A DNA stretch of 64,000 bases from Thermoactinomyces sp. DSM 45891 (lineage in GTDB: Bacteria; Bacillota; Bacilli; Thermoactinomycetales; Thermoactinomycetaceae), in contig NZ_FPJZ01000001.1 in assembly GCF_900119485.1 (NCBI RefSeq), positions 350,053 through 414,052 of the forward strand. The letters are read 5' to 3'. A program made the position numbers and the translations under genes. Positions 52,770-61,767 of this stretch are shown one piece after another. The notes below the pieces were generated by a model. That model worked only from the letters and a program-made list of their open reading frames with translations. It was not told where the DNA came from and made no database searches. Every line of letters begins with the position of its first letter. Position 1 is the stretch's first letter.

Positions 52770-54389
52770 TTATTTCCCTAGATAAACAGATTTAACAAGA
52801 GTCCGTTCAAATGACTTTCCTGATTTCTTCTTGCCCGTTACTTGAACCGTGACATTATACAGACCTGACTTTACCTGAGTAGGGAATGGTACTGTATATT
52901 CATCTAATGAATCAAGGTCTCTCTTCTTCCTTGCTTGTAAGCCTATTTCATACGGTTGCTGCTTTACTTCTTTCCCTTCTGCATCCATTAGCCTCACATC
53001 TACCTTAATCGATCCAGGATGATAATCCTTCTGTTGATCTAATTTTATCTTCAACAAGGATCCTTTCGTAGCTGTCTGACCAGGAAATTCTAACGCTAGG
53101 CCCTGTGGATCTTTATAGGTTGTAACAAGGAAATAGGCATCTTTACTTGAACTTTGGATTCGAACTTTCCAATTACCCATTTCTGCATCTTTTAATTGAA
53201 AGCTTTGATCTGTCACATCACCAAAAAGCTCATCGCCTTTAGCCGACACATAGTTACTGCTGTTTTTATCGTACATTTTACCTGAAGGAGATTGTAATGT
53301 TACTTTCACATCAGGTGATTTTGTCATTACCTGAACAGAGGCTTCTTTTGCATCCACCAAAATGGATTTTTCGACCGGTTGATTTGCTGTTAATGATCCA
53401 CCCGCTAGAGACTGATCAGCTATTTGAGTAGCTGGAGCCTGTTGGGTTTGATGAAAGAATGCCATTTTGGGTGATCTGGTAGGAGTCACATTACGTAAAA
53501 CGGGTTCCATTAACTTAAATGAAACAGAGCCCTTGCGGATACTATCATGATCAGCAGGAATGGTAAATAAGTGGTTTCCATAGGGTAAATATGTACTTGA
53601 TATATTGACAAGCCCATCATTTTCTCCATAGCTAGATAAGGCAAATCCCGCTAACCAAAGCGCTGTTCCAGAAGGTCCCCAATTTGTTCCTGCCGTCGTG
53701 TAGTATTCATTTTTCATCACGTTTGGATGATGATCGGTTTGCTTGCGAAACTTTTCCATCTCTCCTGTTTGTAGCGAGTAAGCCCCATCATCTTGCTCTC
53801 CAACTAGTTTAGTTAACCAACTAGCATACCAACTATAAGCCATATCTGCTAAATGGGACCCATAGTTCGGGGAACCTAGTGTTATGATTTTACCCACATA
53901 TGGATACGCATTGTAGTGAACCAATGCGGCTTGGGCATCGACTCCACCTTTACTATGTGCAACGATATTTACTTTTTGTCCATAATACTGCGAAATCTCT
54001 TTTAAAGACTTAGCGATCAACTGACCATTGTCATAGGGATTCGCTGTACCTTTACCTGCAGAATCGTGCAAGTGAACAAAGACCGTTCGATATCCAGCAT
54101 TATATGCCAACTCATACATATCATTGATTCCATGGTACTCTGTATTGCTCCACCAGTCTTGAGCATGTCTACTTCTACCTTGGACGAATACAACAGGGGG
54201 TTTGCTTACATCTACATTTGGCGGTATAGCTCCCATTTGCCACGTTCCAGGGGTCTCTGTCAGTTGAAAACCTGCAATTTCCTTAGGAGGAGGTAATGTA
54301 ACATGATCATCAGCCCTCACTTGATAAGGAAAAAGAGTACCCATAAAAAGAAGAAATGCAATAAGTAATCTAGAAAATTTAGACATCAT
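52770..54389 (-). CDS. secreted alpha/beta-hydrolase lipase
   Basis: 539 residues. Signal peptide to about residue 26 (cleavage after VRA). The catalytic domain reaches to about 300 with PVVFVQGRSRHAQDWW, the nucleophile Ser in AHSKGG (about 147), and later ENDGLVN and ADHDSIRKG holding the acid/His; this matches Bacillus-type triacylglycerol lipase/esterases. The final 240 residues look like two or three beta-sandwich domains (SKDAYFLVTTYKDPQ, PTQVKSGLYNVTVQV), uncommon in the short lipases and possibly for binding or anchoring. GAAAGGATT precedes ATG. Confidence 0.85.
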   Translation of the reverse strand: MMSKFSRLLIAFLLFMGTLFPYQVRADDHVTLPPPKEIAGFQLTETPGTWQMGAIPPNVDVSKPPVVFVQGRSRHAQDWWSNTEYHGINDMYELAYNAGYRTVFVHLHDSAGKGTANPYDNGQLIAKSLKEISQYYGQKVNIVAHSKGGVDAQAALVHYNAYPYVGKIITLGSPNYGSHLADMAYSWYASWLTKLVGEQDDGAYSLQTGEMEKFRKQTDHHPNVMKNEYYTTAGTNWGPSGTALWLAGFALSSYGENDGLVNISSTYLPYGNHLFTIPADHDSIRKGSVSFKLMEPVLRNVTPTRSPKMAFFHQTQQAPATQIADQSLAGGSLTANQPVEKSILVDAKEASVQVMTKSPDVKVTLQSPSGKMYDKNSSNYVSAKGDELFGDVTDQSFQLKDAEMGNWKVRIQSSSKDAYFLVTTYKDPQGLALEFPGQTATKGSLLKIKLDQQKDYHPGSIKVDVRLMDAEGKEVKQQPYEIGLQARKKRDLDSLDEYTVPFPTQVKSGLYNVTVQVTGKKKSGKSFERTLVKSVYLGK

Positions 54390-54479
54390 AGATAATCCTT
54401 TCTAGTTGAATTAATGTAAGATTTTTATGTAATATCATAACGCTAATAAACTAGATTGGCTAGTAGCTATTTTATTAGA

Positions 54480-54516
54480 AAAAGCCGGCATTCCTCTAGA
54501 TGAGTCTCCTGCCGGC
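54480..54516 (-). terminator. terminator of the cyclase gene
   Basis: Stem GCCGGCAGGA / GGAATGCCGGC (54484-54516) followed on the minus strand by TTTTTC. Confidence 0.85.
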
Positions 54517-54529
54517 ACATATCGTAAAT

Positions 54530-55159
54530 CTAACCCGTAATCCCTTCAAATAGTAATACACGGGCGGGTGCTGCTTCCGTCTCCATCACTTTCAGAGGCG
54601 CGGCAACCATGAAATACTCTCCTTCAGGTACTTCTGCTAATCGAAGCCCCTCTATGATGAGAACCCCTGCATGAAACAGTGTTTTATGAGTGGGGTGTCC
54701 AGGTTGGGCTCTCTCTACTCCTAAAGCATCAATTCCTACGCCACGAATCTTTTTCTCAGCTAAATATTTTGCGCCACACTCCGCAAGATAGATAAAATCA
54801 AAGTTAAACTCTTCTTCCATCGAGTTGCGAGTTTTGAGAAGGACAAAATCTCCCTCCCTAATCTCATGCTTCTCTAGATCTGGCTTACGTACTCCATCTG
54901 TCACATGAGTCATATCCAAAACTTTAGACGATCCGATCAATGTTTCTAGTGATAGCGTCTCCATCGTTCCACCTTCAGGCAACATGTGTAGTGGGGAATC
55001 AATATGGGTCCCGGTATGAACATCCATCTCGATCTTAGACTCGCGGGCAGTGGCCTTATCAAAATCTTGAACCACGCGAATCGAAGGCTTCTTCTCTGGT
55101 TTATTTTTATAGACTTGCATGTTTTCACTGATCGCCATCGTTACATCAAATATTTTCAT
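54530..55159 (-). CDS. cyclase/kynurenine-formamidase-like hydrolase
   Basis: 209 residues of the cyclase family, metal-dependent amide hydrolases that include KynB. The metal motif HTGTHIDSPLH (about 48-58) is complete, with the family's GIDALGVERAQPG stretch near 137-149. No kynurenine-pathway gene is near; it sits between zwf and the lipase, so the substrate is open. Only 13 nt after zwf, hence co-transcribed. Confidence 0.88.
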   Translation of the reverse strand: MKIFDVTMAISENMQVYKNKPEKKPSIRVVQDFDKATARESKIEMDVHTGTHIDSPLHMLPEGGTMETLSLETLIGSSKVLDMTHVTDGVRKPDLEKHEIREGDFVLLKTRNSMEEEFNFDFIYLAECGAKYLAEKKIRGVGIDALGVERAQPGHPTHKTLFHAGVLIIEGLRLAEVPEGEYFMVAAPLKVMETEAAPARVLLFEGITG

Positions 55160-55172
55160 GTTCGTTCTCCTC

Positions 55173-56720
55173 CTATTTCAATCTCTTTTTGGTTTGGGTT
55201 TCATGTGCCGGGATCGTTTCTGTATCTCTGTTAGCCCCTACTGACCACCAGTTATGTCCTTCTACTTCCAGCAACTCATCTGCCAATTTTGGCCCCCAAG
55301 ATCCGCTCTCATATGTTTCTAATGAAATCAAGCGATCCCGAAAGGCTTGTTCAAGTGGATCAATAAATTTCCAAGCTAATGAGACTTCATCCCAGTGAGC
55401 GAAGTAGGTAGAGTCTCCCATAATCGCATCGTGAATCAAGGATTCATATGCTTCTGGAGATGCATCAATACAATTGTTACAATACTCCATTTCAATCCGA
55501 GTCAATCCTTGAATCCCCCCAGATTTCTTCGCATTTAAAACAAAGCTAATTCCTTCTTGCGGATTAATCTTAATGATAAGCAGATTAGGCTCTAGGGTAT
55601 TCTCTCGATTGAAATACAGATTTGGGGGCATATTTCTAAATTGAACGATGATCTCTGTTGATTTCTCCGACATTCTCTTTCCGGTACGCACATAAAAAGG
55701 AACCCCCGCCCACCTAAGATTGTCGACATATAGCTTGGCCCCTACATACGTCTCTGTTTGTGAATGAGGGTCTACTCCTTTTTCATCCAAGTACCTTGGA
55801 ACTGATTTCTCTTCCATCATCCCTTCCCCATATTGCCCACGCACTACGTACTGCGCTGCCTCTTCTGGTTTTATATGACGAAGCGAACGGAGAACCTTTA
55901 CCTTCTCATCATGGATCGCTTCCGTTTTTAAGCGACTTGGAGGTTCCATCGCCACAATCATGAGCATTTGAAGAATATGATTTTGCACCATATCCCGCAA
56001 AGCTCCTGCCTCCTCATAATAACTTGCACGCTCTTCTACACCCACGGTCTCCGCAGCGGTAATTTGGATGTTTTCAATATGTTGATGATTCCAGAGAGGT
56101 TCGAAGAGCGTATTGGCAAACCGAATCACTTCTATATTTTGAACCATCTCTTTTCCAAGGTAATGATCAATTCGATACGTTTCATTTTCAGCAAATGATT
56201 GTTTTACTTGTTCATTTAATTTTTTTGCAGATTCATAATCATGTCCGATTGGTTTCTCGATAATAAGTCGCTTCCAGCCTGGTGTCGTCGTTAATCCCGA
56301 CTCTTTTAAATTGATTGCCACAGTTCCAAAGAAATCAGGTGCAATGGCCATGTAAAATAGGCGGTTACCTGGTAGTTTCCATTTTGCCTCTTCTTCTTCT
56401 ACAATCCGTTTAATCGATTCGTACCCTTCTGGATTTCGAACATCAGAGGTAGTATAGAAAAAACGCTCTGCAAACCTCTCCCACTCTGATTCTGAGTTTA
56501 TTTCCCTCTGTGAGAAAGTCTCAATTGACTGGCGAAGGTCTTGGCGAAACTGCTCTATCGATAATTCAGAACGTCCCGTACCTACAACGGTAAATTGCTC
56601 GTGTAATAAATCATTTTGAGTAAGGCTATAAAGTGCAGGGAACAGTTTTCTTTTGGCTAGGTCACCAGTAGCACCAAAAATCACAAGGGTAAACGGTTCG
56701 GTTTTTCTTCCAATCCCCAT
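55173..56720 (-). CDS. zwf: glucose-6-phosphate dehydrogenase
   Basis: First step of the pentose phosphate pathway. 515 residues. NADP site GATGDLAKRK (16-25) and active-site RIDHYLGKE (183-191, catalytic His 187). AGGAGGATTC precedes ATG 56720. No gnd or pgl gene is near. Followed by the cyclase gene in the same transcript. Confidence 0.96.
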   Translation of the reverse strand: MGIGRKTEPFTLVIFGATGDLAKRKLFPALYSLTQNDLLHEQFTVVGTGRSELSIEQFRQDLRQSIETFSQREINSESEWERFAERFFYTTSDVRNPEGYESIKRIVEEEEAKWKLPGNRLFYMAIAPDFFGTVAINLKESGLTTTPGWKRLIIEKPIGHDYESAKKLNEQVKQSFAENETYRIDHYLGKEMVQNIEVIRFANTLFEPLWNHQHIENIQITAAETVGVEERASYYEEAGALRDMVQNHILQMLMIVAMEPPSRLKTEAIHDEKVKVLRSLRHIKPEEAAQYVVRGQYGEGMMEEKSVPRYLDEKGVDPHSQTETYVGAKLYVDNLRWAGVPFYVRTGKRMSEKSTEIIVQFRNMPPNLYFNRENTLEPNLLIIKINPQEGISFVLNAKKSGGIQGLTRIEMEYCNNCIDASPEAYESLIHDAIMGDSTYFAHWDEVSLAWKFIDPLEQAFRDRLISLETYESGSWGPKLADELLEVEGHNWWSVGANRDTETIPAHETQTKKRLK

Positions 56721-56914
56721 TTTGAATCCTCCTCACAACTACTTCATCGTTGAATTTATTATGTGTTAGATCATTTGGAATATGTAGCCATACTAAATAG
56801 TAATTGTATCAGTAAATAGAGCAGAATGATAAAAATATGTTTATCTAGTCTAAAAACATTCTGTAGTCTATAATATGTTTATTACGAAAAACGAAATTTT
56901 CTATTGGAGGCATT

Positions 56915-57838
56915 ATGCTAGCTAAGAAACAAACCATTTATATCATGCTACTCGCAAACATGGTTCTTTGGGGAAGTTCATTTGTAACCTCTAAGATAGC
57001 CATTAACTCCGTACAAGCACCTGTTTCAGCTTCGATTCGTTTTGGATTATCTGCTCTTATATGCGGGCTTTTTCTCATGATCCAGACCCAGCATCCTCGT
57101 AAAGTAAGTAAGAAAAATCTTGGAAAATTATTCATTATGGGGGTAAGTGGAATAGCCATTTACAATTGGCTTTTTTTCGTGGGACTATCCCACACACAAG
57201 CCTCCGATGGAGCAGTTATTATTCCGGCAATGAGCCCGGTACTTACAACTTGTCTCGCCTTTTTCCTCTTAAAACAGCGTCAAACGCTTTCAAAGATGCT
57301 TGGACTCGCCCTAGCTTTAAGTGGAGCAGCTATTTTCTTCTTTTCGACAGCAGTAGGCTCTCTCGATCAGGCCCGTCTGTGGGGGGATCTCATGTTTATC
57401 GGTTCCTCAGCTTGTTGGGCTGTCTATACGATGATTGGGCGGACCGTATTTCAAGAAGTTCACCCATTAATCGCCACTTCCTATGCACTTATCTTCGGTG
57501 GCATTTTGTTAGTATTCGTTGCACTTCCTCAGTATTCTCAAGTATCGTGGGAACAAGTGGATACAAGCTTTTGGATCGTTCAACTTTACACCGCCATCTT
57601 CCCTACAGTACTCGCAAATTTTTTCTTTTCATATGGAGTAAAAAGCATTGGTCCTACTTCTACAGCCATGTTTATGTTTTTCGTCCCGATATCGGGTCTC
57701 GTTTTATCTATCATTTGGTTACATGAATCGTTAAACCAACTACAATTAGTAGGCTCAGTTGTGATTATTTTAGGTATTTGGTTGATGAATAAAAAAGTGG
57801 CAGTAGCCAAGGACCCCGCGCAGGTGAGAACAAATTGA
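56915..57838 (+). CDS. EamA-type DMT transporter
   Basis: 307 residues, ten membrane helices in two EamA repeats (about 5-140 and 150-297). Family of drug/metabolite exporters; substrate unknown. TTGGAGGC lies before ATG, and TATAAT at 56869-56874 is the likely -10. Overlaps the HIT protein gene by 4 nt (ATTGA), so the two are co-translated. Confidence 0.9.
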   Translation: MLAKKQTIYIMLLANMVLWGSSFVTSKIAINSVQAPVSASIRFGLSALICGLFLMIQTQHPRKVSKKNLGKLFIMGVSGIAIYNWLFFVGLSHTQASDGAVIIPAMSPVLTTCLAFFLLKQRQTLSKMLGLALALSGAAIFFFSTAVGSLDQARLWGDLMFIGSSACWAVYTMIGRTVFQEVHPLIATSYALIFGGILLVFVALPQYSQVSWEQVDTSFWIVQLYTAIFPTVLANFFFSYGVKSIGPTSTAMFMFFVPISGLVLSIIWLHESLNQLQLVGSVVIILGIWLMNKKVAVAKDPAQVRTN

Positions 57839-58326
57839 AGAATATTACTCTAGCAGATGGTCGTAATATTACGGTAAAGTGTTTAAGCTGTTCCCTTGTC
57901 ACAGGGGAAATACAGCCAAGTGGCGGTACGATCTATGAAACAACATTTTTTCATGCTCATCAAGATGTCGCATATCCCATTAGAGGGCTTGTGATTTTGG
58001 CTTCAAAAAGGCATGTTACATGTTTAGACGAGCTTACTAAAGAAGAACGAAGTGACTATATTCATACACTTTATCAAATTCGAAAAGCACAACGTGAAGT
58101 CTTAGGCATCGAACATGTATACTATTTCTATAATGAAGACACTACCCATCACTTCCACACATGGATGGTTCCACGCTATGATTGGATGCATGAATTTGGA
58201 AAATCTGTTGAATCAGTTCGCCCTGTCCTGCTTCATGCACGACAAAGTAGAAACCATACGGATGAAGTTGAAAAAACTTTAACAGCTATACATGGGCTTA
58301 GGGAGTTCTTAAATAAAAGCTACTAA
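57835..58326 (+). CDS. HIT-superfamily protein
   Basis: 163 residues, TTG start with AGGTGAG upstream. Contains a CLSC knuckle (about 16-19), GLVILASKRHVTCLDELT and a histidine-triad variant THHFHTWMVPRYDW (about 101-114). HIT proteins hydrolyse nucleotide phosphoramidates, diadenosine polyphosphates or related adducts; the exact substrate is open. Coupled to a DMT exporter, which may handle a related small molecule. Confidence 0.8.
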   Translation: MKNITLADGRNITVKCLSCSLVTGEIQPSGGTIYETTFFHAHQDVAYPIRGLVILASKRHVTCLDELTKEERSDYIHTLYQIRKAQREVLGIEHVYYFYNEDTTHHFHTWMVPRYDWMHEFGKSVESVRPVLLHARQSRNHTDEVEKTLTAIHGLREFLNKSY

Positions 58327-58347
58327 AACAGAGATAGCACCACATAA

Positions 58348-58371
58348 AACCAGCCCTTTTTCGGGCTGGTT
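58348..58371 (+). terminator. terminator after the HIT gene
   Basis: Stem AACCAGCCC / GGGCTGGTT with loop TTTTTC. The following T run is short (TTCGTC), so strength is moderate. Confidence 0.6.
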
Positions 58372-58417
58372 TCGTCTGTACATAACCTTTCTAAACGCGT
58401 TGTTTAGAGGGATTTTC

Positions 58418-58861
58418 TTATGATTTTTTTTTGGTTATCGCAGTAAGTAGCTCCTTAAAGCTATGACTGTACTCTTCAAATTGTTCCAGTGTGAGACCCG
58501 TCTTTTCAAAGATCTGGGCAGGGATAGATTTTGCCTTTTCTTTTAATTCGGTCCCTTTGTCTGTTAATGAAATGAGCACACTTCTCTCATCCTCTTGAGA
58601 CCGTTTACGAATGACTAACCCAGCCTCTTCCAGTCTTTTCAGCAGCGGTGTTAGTGTACCTGAATCTAGGCAAAGTTGATTACCTAACTGTTTAACAGAT
58701 AAAGGTTCATGTTCCCACAGAGCAACCATGACCAGATATTGTGGGTAAGTGATGTTTAACTCTTTGAGAATCGGTGTATAGAGCTTTGTAAATTCTCGGG
58801 AGCAAGCGTAGATTGAAAAGCACATCAAGTTGGATAATACCAACGGATTTTCTATCTTCAT
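58418..58861 (-). CDS. ohrR: organic-peroxide-sensing MarR repressor
   Basis: 147 residues of the MarR fold, winged helix with SGTLTPLLKRLEE as recognition region. The peroxide-sensing Cys is C14 in NLMCFSIYAC, the position of the reactive Cys in B. subtilis OhrR; C20 could form a disulfide, giving a two-Cys-like variant. Divergent from ohr and shares its control region. Confidence 0.92.
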   Translation of the reverse strand: MKIENPLVLSNLMCFSIYACSREFTKLYTPILKELNITYPQYLVMVALWEHEPLSVKQLGNQLCLDSGTLTPLLKRLEEAGLVIRKRSQEDERSVLISLTDKGTELKEKAKSIPAQIFEKTGLTLEQFEEYSHSFKELLTAITKKKS

Positions 58862-58940
58862 AGTGTGTAGCCTCCATATTCCTCTTTTCTATATTGTAAA
58901 CCCATATCCCTATTATAACAATCAACTAAATTACACAAAA

Positions 58941-58989
58941 TACAATTATACATAATTATGTTGACAAGAAATAACTACACATGTTATAT
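58941..58989 (+). promoter_or_regulatory. ohr promoter and OhrR operator
   Basis: TTGACA (58961-58966), 17-nt spacer, TTATAT (58984-58989). Just upstream lies an A/T-rich inverted repeat AATTAT-AC-ATAATT (58944-58957) inside TACAATTATACATAATTATG, close in type to known OhrR sites (TACAATT-like arms). Binding there would block ohr and probably ohrR. Confidence 0.7.
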
Positions 58990-59042
58990 TGATTTTACGA
59001 AATTAAATTTTATAAAATAAAATAACGAAGGGTGATATACAA

Positions 59043-59456
59043 ATGCAAAAATTATATACAGCTATCGCAAAAGCAACTGGAGGAAGAGAAGGCAAGGTAC
59101 GAACAGATGATTTACAATTGGATTTAAATATTGAAATGCCTAAAGCATTAGGTGGAACTGGAAAAGAAGGAACCAATCCCGAACAATTGTTTGCAGCAGG
59201 ATATGCAGCATGTTTCGATGGAGCCTTAAACCTAGTCGCTCGTACTAAGCGGGTTAAGGTAGGGACTACAGAAGTTACTTCTCATGTTACAATCGGGAAA
59301 GATGCTTCTGGATTTGGCCTAAGTGTCGTTTTGGAAGTTCACGTTCCTGGTGTATCGTTAGATGAAGCAAAAATGTTAGTTGAAGAAGCTCATCAAGTTT
59401 GCCCATACTCCAAAGCAACTAGAGGAAATATGGAAGTAGAATTAAAAGTAGTTTAA
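59043..59456 (+). CDS. ohr: organic hydroperoxide resistance protein
   Basis: Thiol peroxidase that reduces organic and lipid peroxides, using lipoyl proteins as donor. 137 residues with the two active cysteines C57 (AACFDGAL) and C120 (VCPYSKAT). AAGGGTG precedes ATG. Monocistronic with terminator at 59466-59507. Divergent from ohrR. Confidence 0.96.
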   Translation: MQKLYTAIAKATGGREGKVRTDDLQLDLNIEMPKALGGTGKEGTNPEQLFAAGYAACFDGALNLVARTKRVKVGTTEVTSHVTIGKDASGFGLSVVLEVHVPGVSLDEAKMLVEEAHQVCPYSKATRGNMEVELKVV

Positions 59457-59465
59457 TCAAAGAAA

Positions 59466-59507
59466 AGCTGTAGACCTTGTTTTTAGACATAGTCTACAGC
59501 CTTTTTT
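59466..59507 (+). terminator. terminator of ohr
   Basis: Stem GCTGTAGAC (59467-59475) with GTCTACAGC (59492-59500), followed by CTTTTTT. Confidence 0.9.
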
Positions 59508-59520
59508 CTCATTTACAGTA

Positions 59521-60069
59521 TTACATAATGGTTAAAAGTTCATCCACTGATTTACGCTGAGTCACTTCTGGAATGTCAACAAAGTATCCCATTTGCAAAA
59601 AGCCAACTATTTTTTCATCACCATGCACACCTATATGCTCTTTCATCCGGCTTGTGATTTGCTCGCCAAATGTTCTCCAGACCACACCTACTTGCTTTTC
59701 CCAAGCGACTAGTTGTATGTTTTGAATAAAGGCAGAAGTAGCACATAAATCGTCTTCCCACTGTTTACGATTCTCTTTTTGATCCATCACTACAATTAGA
59801 AAAGCAGGGACCGTTTGAAGGTACGAAAGAAAAGCAGATAATGCCGTTTCAGATAGATGTGTATAAGCTTTTTTAGCCATATGAATCACCTGCTGGCGCT
59901 GCTCACCGTGGAACAAGATCAGTCTCCAAGGCTCTGTTTTAGCATGATGAGGTGCCCATCTGGCTACATCAATAATGTCTCGAATTGTATCGATCTCTAC
60001 TAGTTGATTTGAAAATTGGCGAATTGTTCGTCTCTCTTGTATAATTTGCATAATGGAAGTAGTAATCAC
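59521..60069 (-). CDS. nitroreductase-family FMN oxidoreductase
   Basis: 182 residues; GTG start 60069 with AGGAGG 9 nt upstream. FMN-binding opening ERRTIRQFSNQLVE (about 12-25), DVARWAPHHAKTEPWR and a KIVGFLQMGY end match small nitroreductases. Upstream in the same direction lie a 35-residue gene and a Fur box (60253-60267), so it is probably iron-regulated. A role in ferric-siderophore reduction is possible but not shown. Confidence 0.85.
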   Translation of the reverse strand: MITTSIMQIIQERRTIRQFSNQLVEIDTIRDIIDVARWAPHHAKTEPWRLILFHGEQRQQVIHMAKKAYTHLSETALSAFLSYLQTVPAFLIVVMDQKENRKQWEDDLCATSAFIQNIQLVAWEKQVGVVWRTFGEQITSRMKEHIGVHGDEKIVGFLQMGYFVDIPEVTQRKSVDELLTIM

Positions 60070-60097
60070 AATGCTATTCCTCCTATCGAGTAGCCAT

Positions 60098-60205
60098 TCA
60101 GATCCAATCGGCTTTTCTAATTGTAATGGTTTTATCTATTTGAGCATGATATCGCGTCCCAGCATCATGTCGAAATTCTTTTACTTTAGATTTATAGGAT
60201 GCCAT
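60098..60205 (-). CDS. 35-residue basic protein, Fur-box controlled
   Basis: ATG 60205 with GGAAGGG 7 nt upstream; stop at 60098. 35 residues, net basic, starting MASYKSKVKEF and ending KADWI; no membrane segment. Fur box (60253-60267) and a TTGACA -35 (60269-60274) lie just upstream, and the nitroreductase follows after 28 nt with its own ribosome site. Resembles in size and charge the Fur-regulated small basic proteins of bacilli, but I see no clear sequence match. Confidence 0.6.
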   Translation of the reverse strand: MASYKSKVKEFRHDAGTRYHAQIDKTITIRKADWI

Positions 60206-60252
60206 TCTCAAACCCTTCCCTTTACTTGTAAACAGGTTACCTTTAATCTAAT

Positions 60253-60267
60253 TGATAGTGATTATCA
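60253..60267. promoter_or_regulatory. Fur box 1
   Basis: TGATAGTGATTATCA, a 7-1-7 match to the Fur consensus TGATAATNATTATCA with one mismatch. It overlaps the -35/-10 spacer of the minus-strand unit (35-residue protein, nitroreductase). Confidence 0.8.
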
Positions 60268-60342
60268 CTGTCAATTTATTTTTTTAATAAAAACATATTT
60301 ACAAACATTTGTAGCTGAGCTATAGTGAGGTCGTATCTTAAG

Positions 60343-60357
60343 TGATAATGATTCTCA
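60343..60357. promoter_or_regulatory. Fur box 2
   Basis: TGATAATGATTCTCA, one mismatch from the 7-1-7 consensus, 34 nt before the siderophore operon's ATG. Confidence 0.85.
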
Positions 60358-60390
60358 TGTTCATTTTCTACTCTTTTAGGAGGCATCTCT

Positions 60391-61767
60391 ATGAGTTCGA
60401 ATACATTTAACAATCAACATTATTTAGATCGACAATCCATTCGTGAATCAAATGCTCGCTCCTATCCGAGGCGAATTCCCATTGCCATTCGGAAAGCAGT
60501 AGGGATTCAAATCACAGATGTAGAAGGAAAGGTTTATTACGATTGTCTATCAGGCGCAGGTACACTTGCACTCGGCCATAATCATCCAGTTGTAAAGGAA
60601 GCCATTTTAGAAACCGTTGAATCCGAGTATCCCTTACACACGTTAGATCTTACAACGCCGATTAAAGATGAATTTATCGACGAACTCTATTCCGTACTCC
60701 CTTCTTCCTTTGCTCAAAGAGCCAAAATCCAATTTTGTGGACCGGCTGGAACAGATGCAGTTGAAGCAGCTCTAAAGATTGTCAAGATCGCCACTGGAAA
60801 ACGCTCCATCCTCTCTTTTCAAGGTGGTTATCACGGAATGACTCATGGAGCACTTAGTTTGATGGGAAACTTGGGAGCTAAGGAGGACATGCCAGGTCTG
60901 ATGCCTGATGTTCACTTCCTACCATATCCCTATCAGTATCGCTGCCCCTTCGGGATCGGAGGAGAGAAGGGGATAGAAGTTCATCAACATTTCTTAGAGC
61001 GTTTTTTAGATGATCCTGAACGGGGCGTAACAAGTCCAGCAGGGCTTATTTTAGAGATGGTACAAGGCGAAGGTGGTGCAATCCCTGCTCCAGATGAATG
61101 GGCTAGGCATGTGCGTGAAATGACAAAGAAGCATCATATTCCCATGATTGTTGATGAGATTCAAACGGGCTTTGGCAGAACCGGCAAGATGTTTGCCTTT
61201 GAACATGCTGGAATTGAACCAGATGTACTCGTCTTATCAAAAGCCATTGGAGGTTCATTGCCATTAGCCGTGGTGGTATATCGAGAAGAACTAGATAAGT
61301 GGGGTCCTGGTGCTCATGCAGGTACATTCCGTGGTAATCAGATGGCGATGGCCGCCGGGCTTGCGACAATTCGCTTTATTCGAGAAAACAACCTTGCTGA
61401 TCATGCTGATAAAATGGGAGAACTTCTACGAGGAAAATTACGCCTCATCCAAGATGTAACGAATTCAATCGGGGAAGTTCGCGGAAAAGGACTCATGGTT
61501 GGTGCGGAAATCGTCAACTTCAATCAATCTCCTGATCACTTAGGAAGCCATCCAGCTCATCCTGAACTAGCACGTCTAATTCAGCAAGAGTGTTTCAAAC
61601 GAGGATTAATCCTAGAGTTAGGCGGTCGTCACGGTAGCGTTGTGCGGTTCTTGCCCCCTCTAATCATTACGTCCGAACAAATAGAAGAGATTACTAATAT
61701 TTTCGGAGAAGCTGTTCTCGTAGCAGAAAAAACCCTTTCTCCTCGTCAGGAGGCAACGATTTCATGA
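60391..61767 (+). CDS. diaminobutyrate-2-oxoglutarate aminotransferase
   Basis: Class III PLP enzyme making L-2,4-diaminobutyrate from aspartate semialdehyde, first step of a diaminopropane-based siderophore. 458 residues. PLP Lys 284 (VLSKAIGGSLP), DEIQTGFGRTGKMF (255-268) and GAGTLALGHNHP (56-66) are intact. TTTAGGAGGC precedes the ATG. Overlaps the decarboxylase gene by ATGA. Iron control by Fur box 2. Confidence 0.93.
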   Translation: MSSNTFNNQHYLDRQSIRESNARSYPRRIPIAIRKAVGIQITDVEGKVYYDCLSGAGTLALGHNHPVVKEAILETVESEYPLHTLDLTTPIKDEFIDELYSVLPSSFAQRAKIQFCGPAGTDAVEAALKIVKIATGKRSILSFQGGYHGMTHGALSLMGNLGAKEDMPGLMPDVHFLPYPYQYRCPFGIGGEKGIEVHQHFLERFLDDPERGVTSPAGLILEMVQGEGGAIPAPDEWARHVREMTKKHHIPMIVDEIQTGFGRTGKMFAFEHAGIEPDVLVLSKAIGGSLPLAVVVYREELDKWGPGAHAGTFRGNQMAMAAGLATIRFIRENNLADHADKMGELLRGKLRLIQDVTNSIGEVRGKGLMVGAEIVNFNQSPDHLGSHPAHPELARLIQQECFKRGLILELGGRHGSVVRFLPPLIITSEQIEEITNIFGEAVLVAEKTLSPRQEATIS

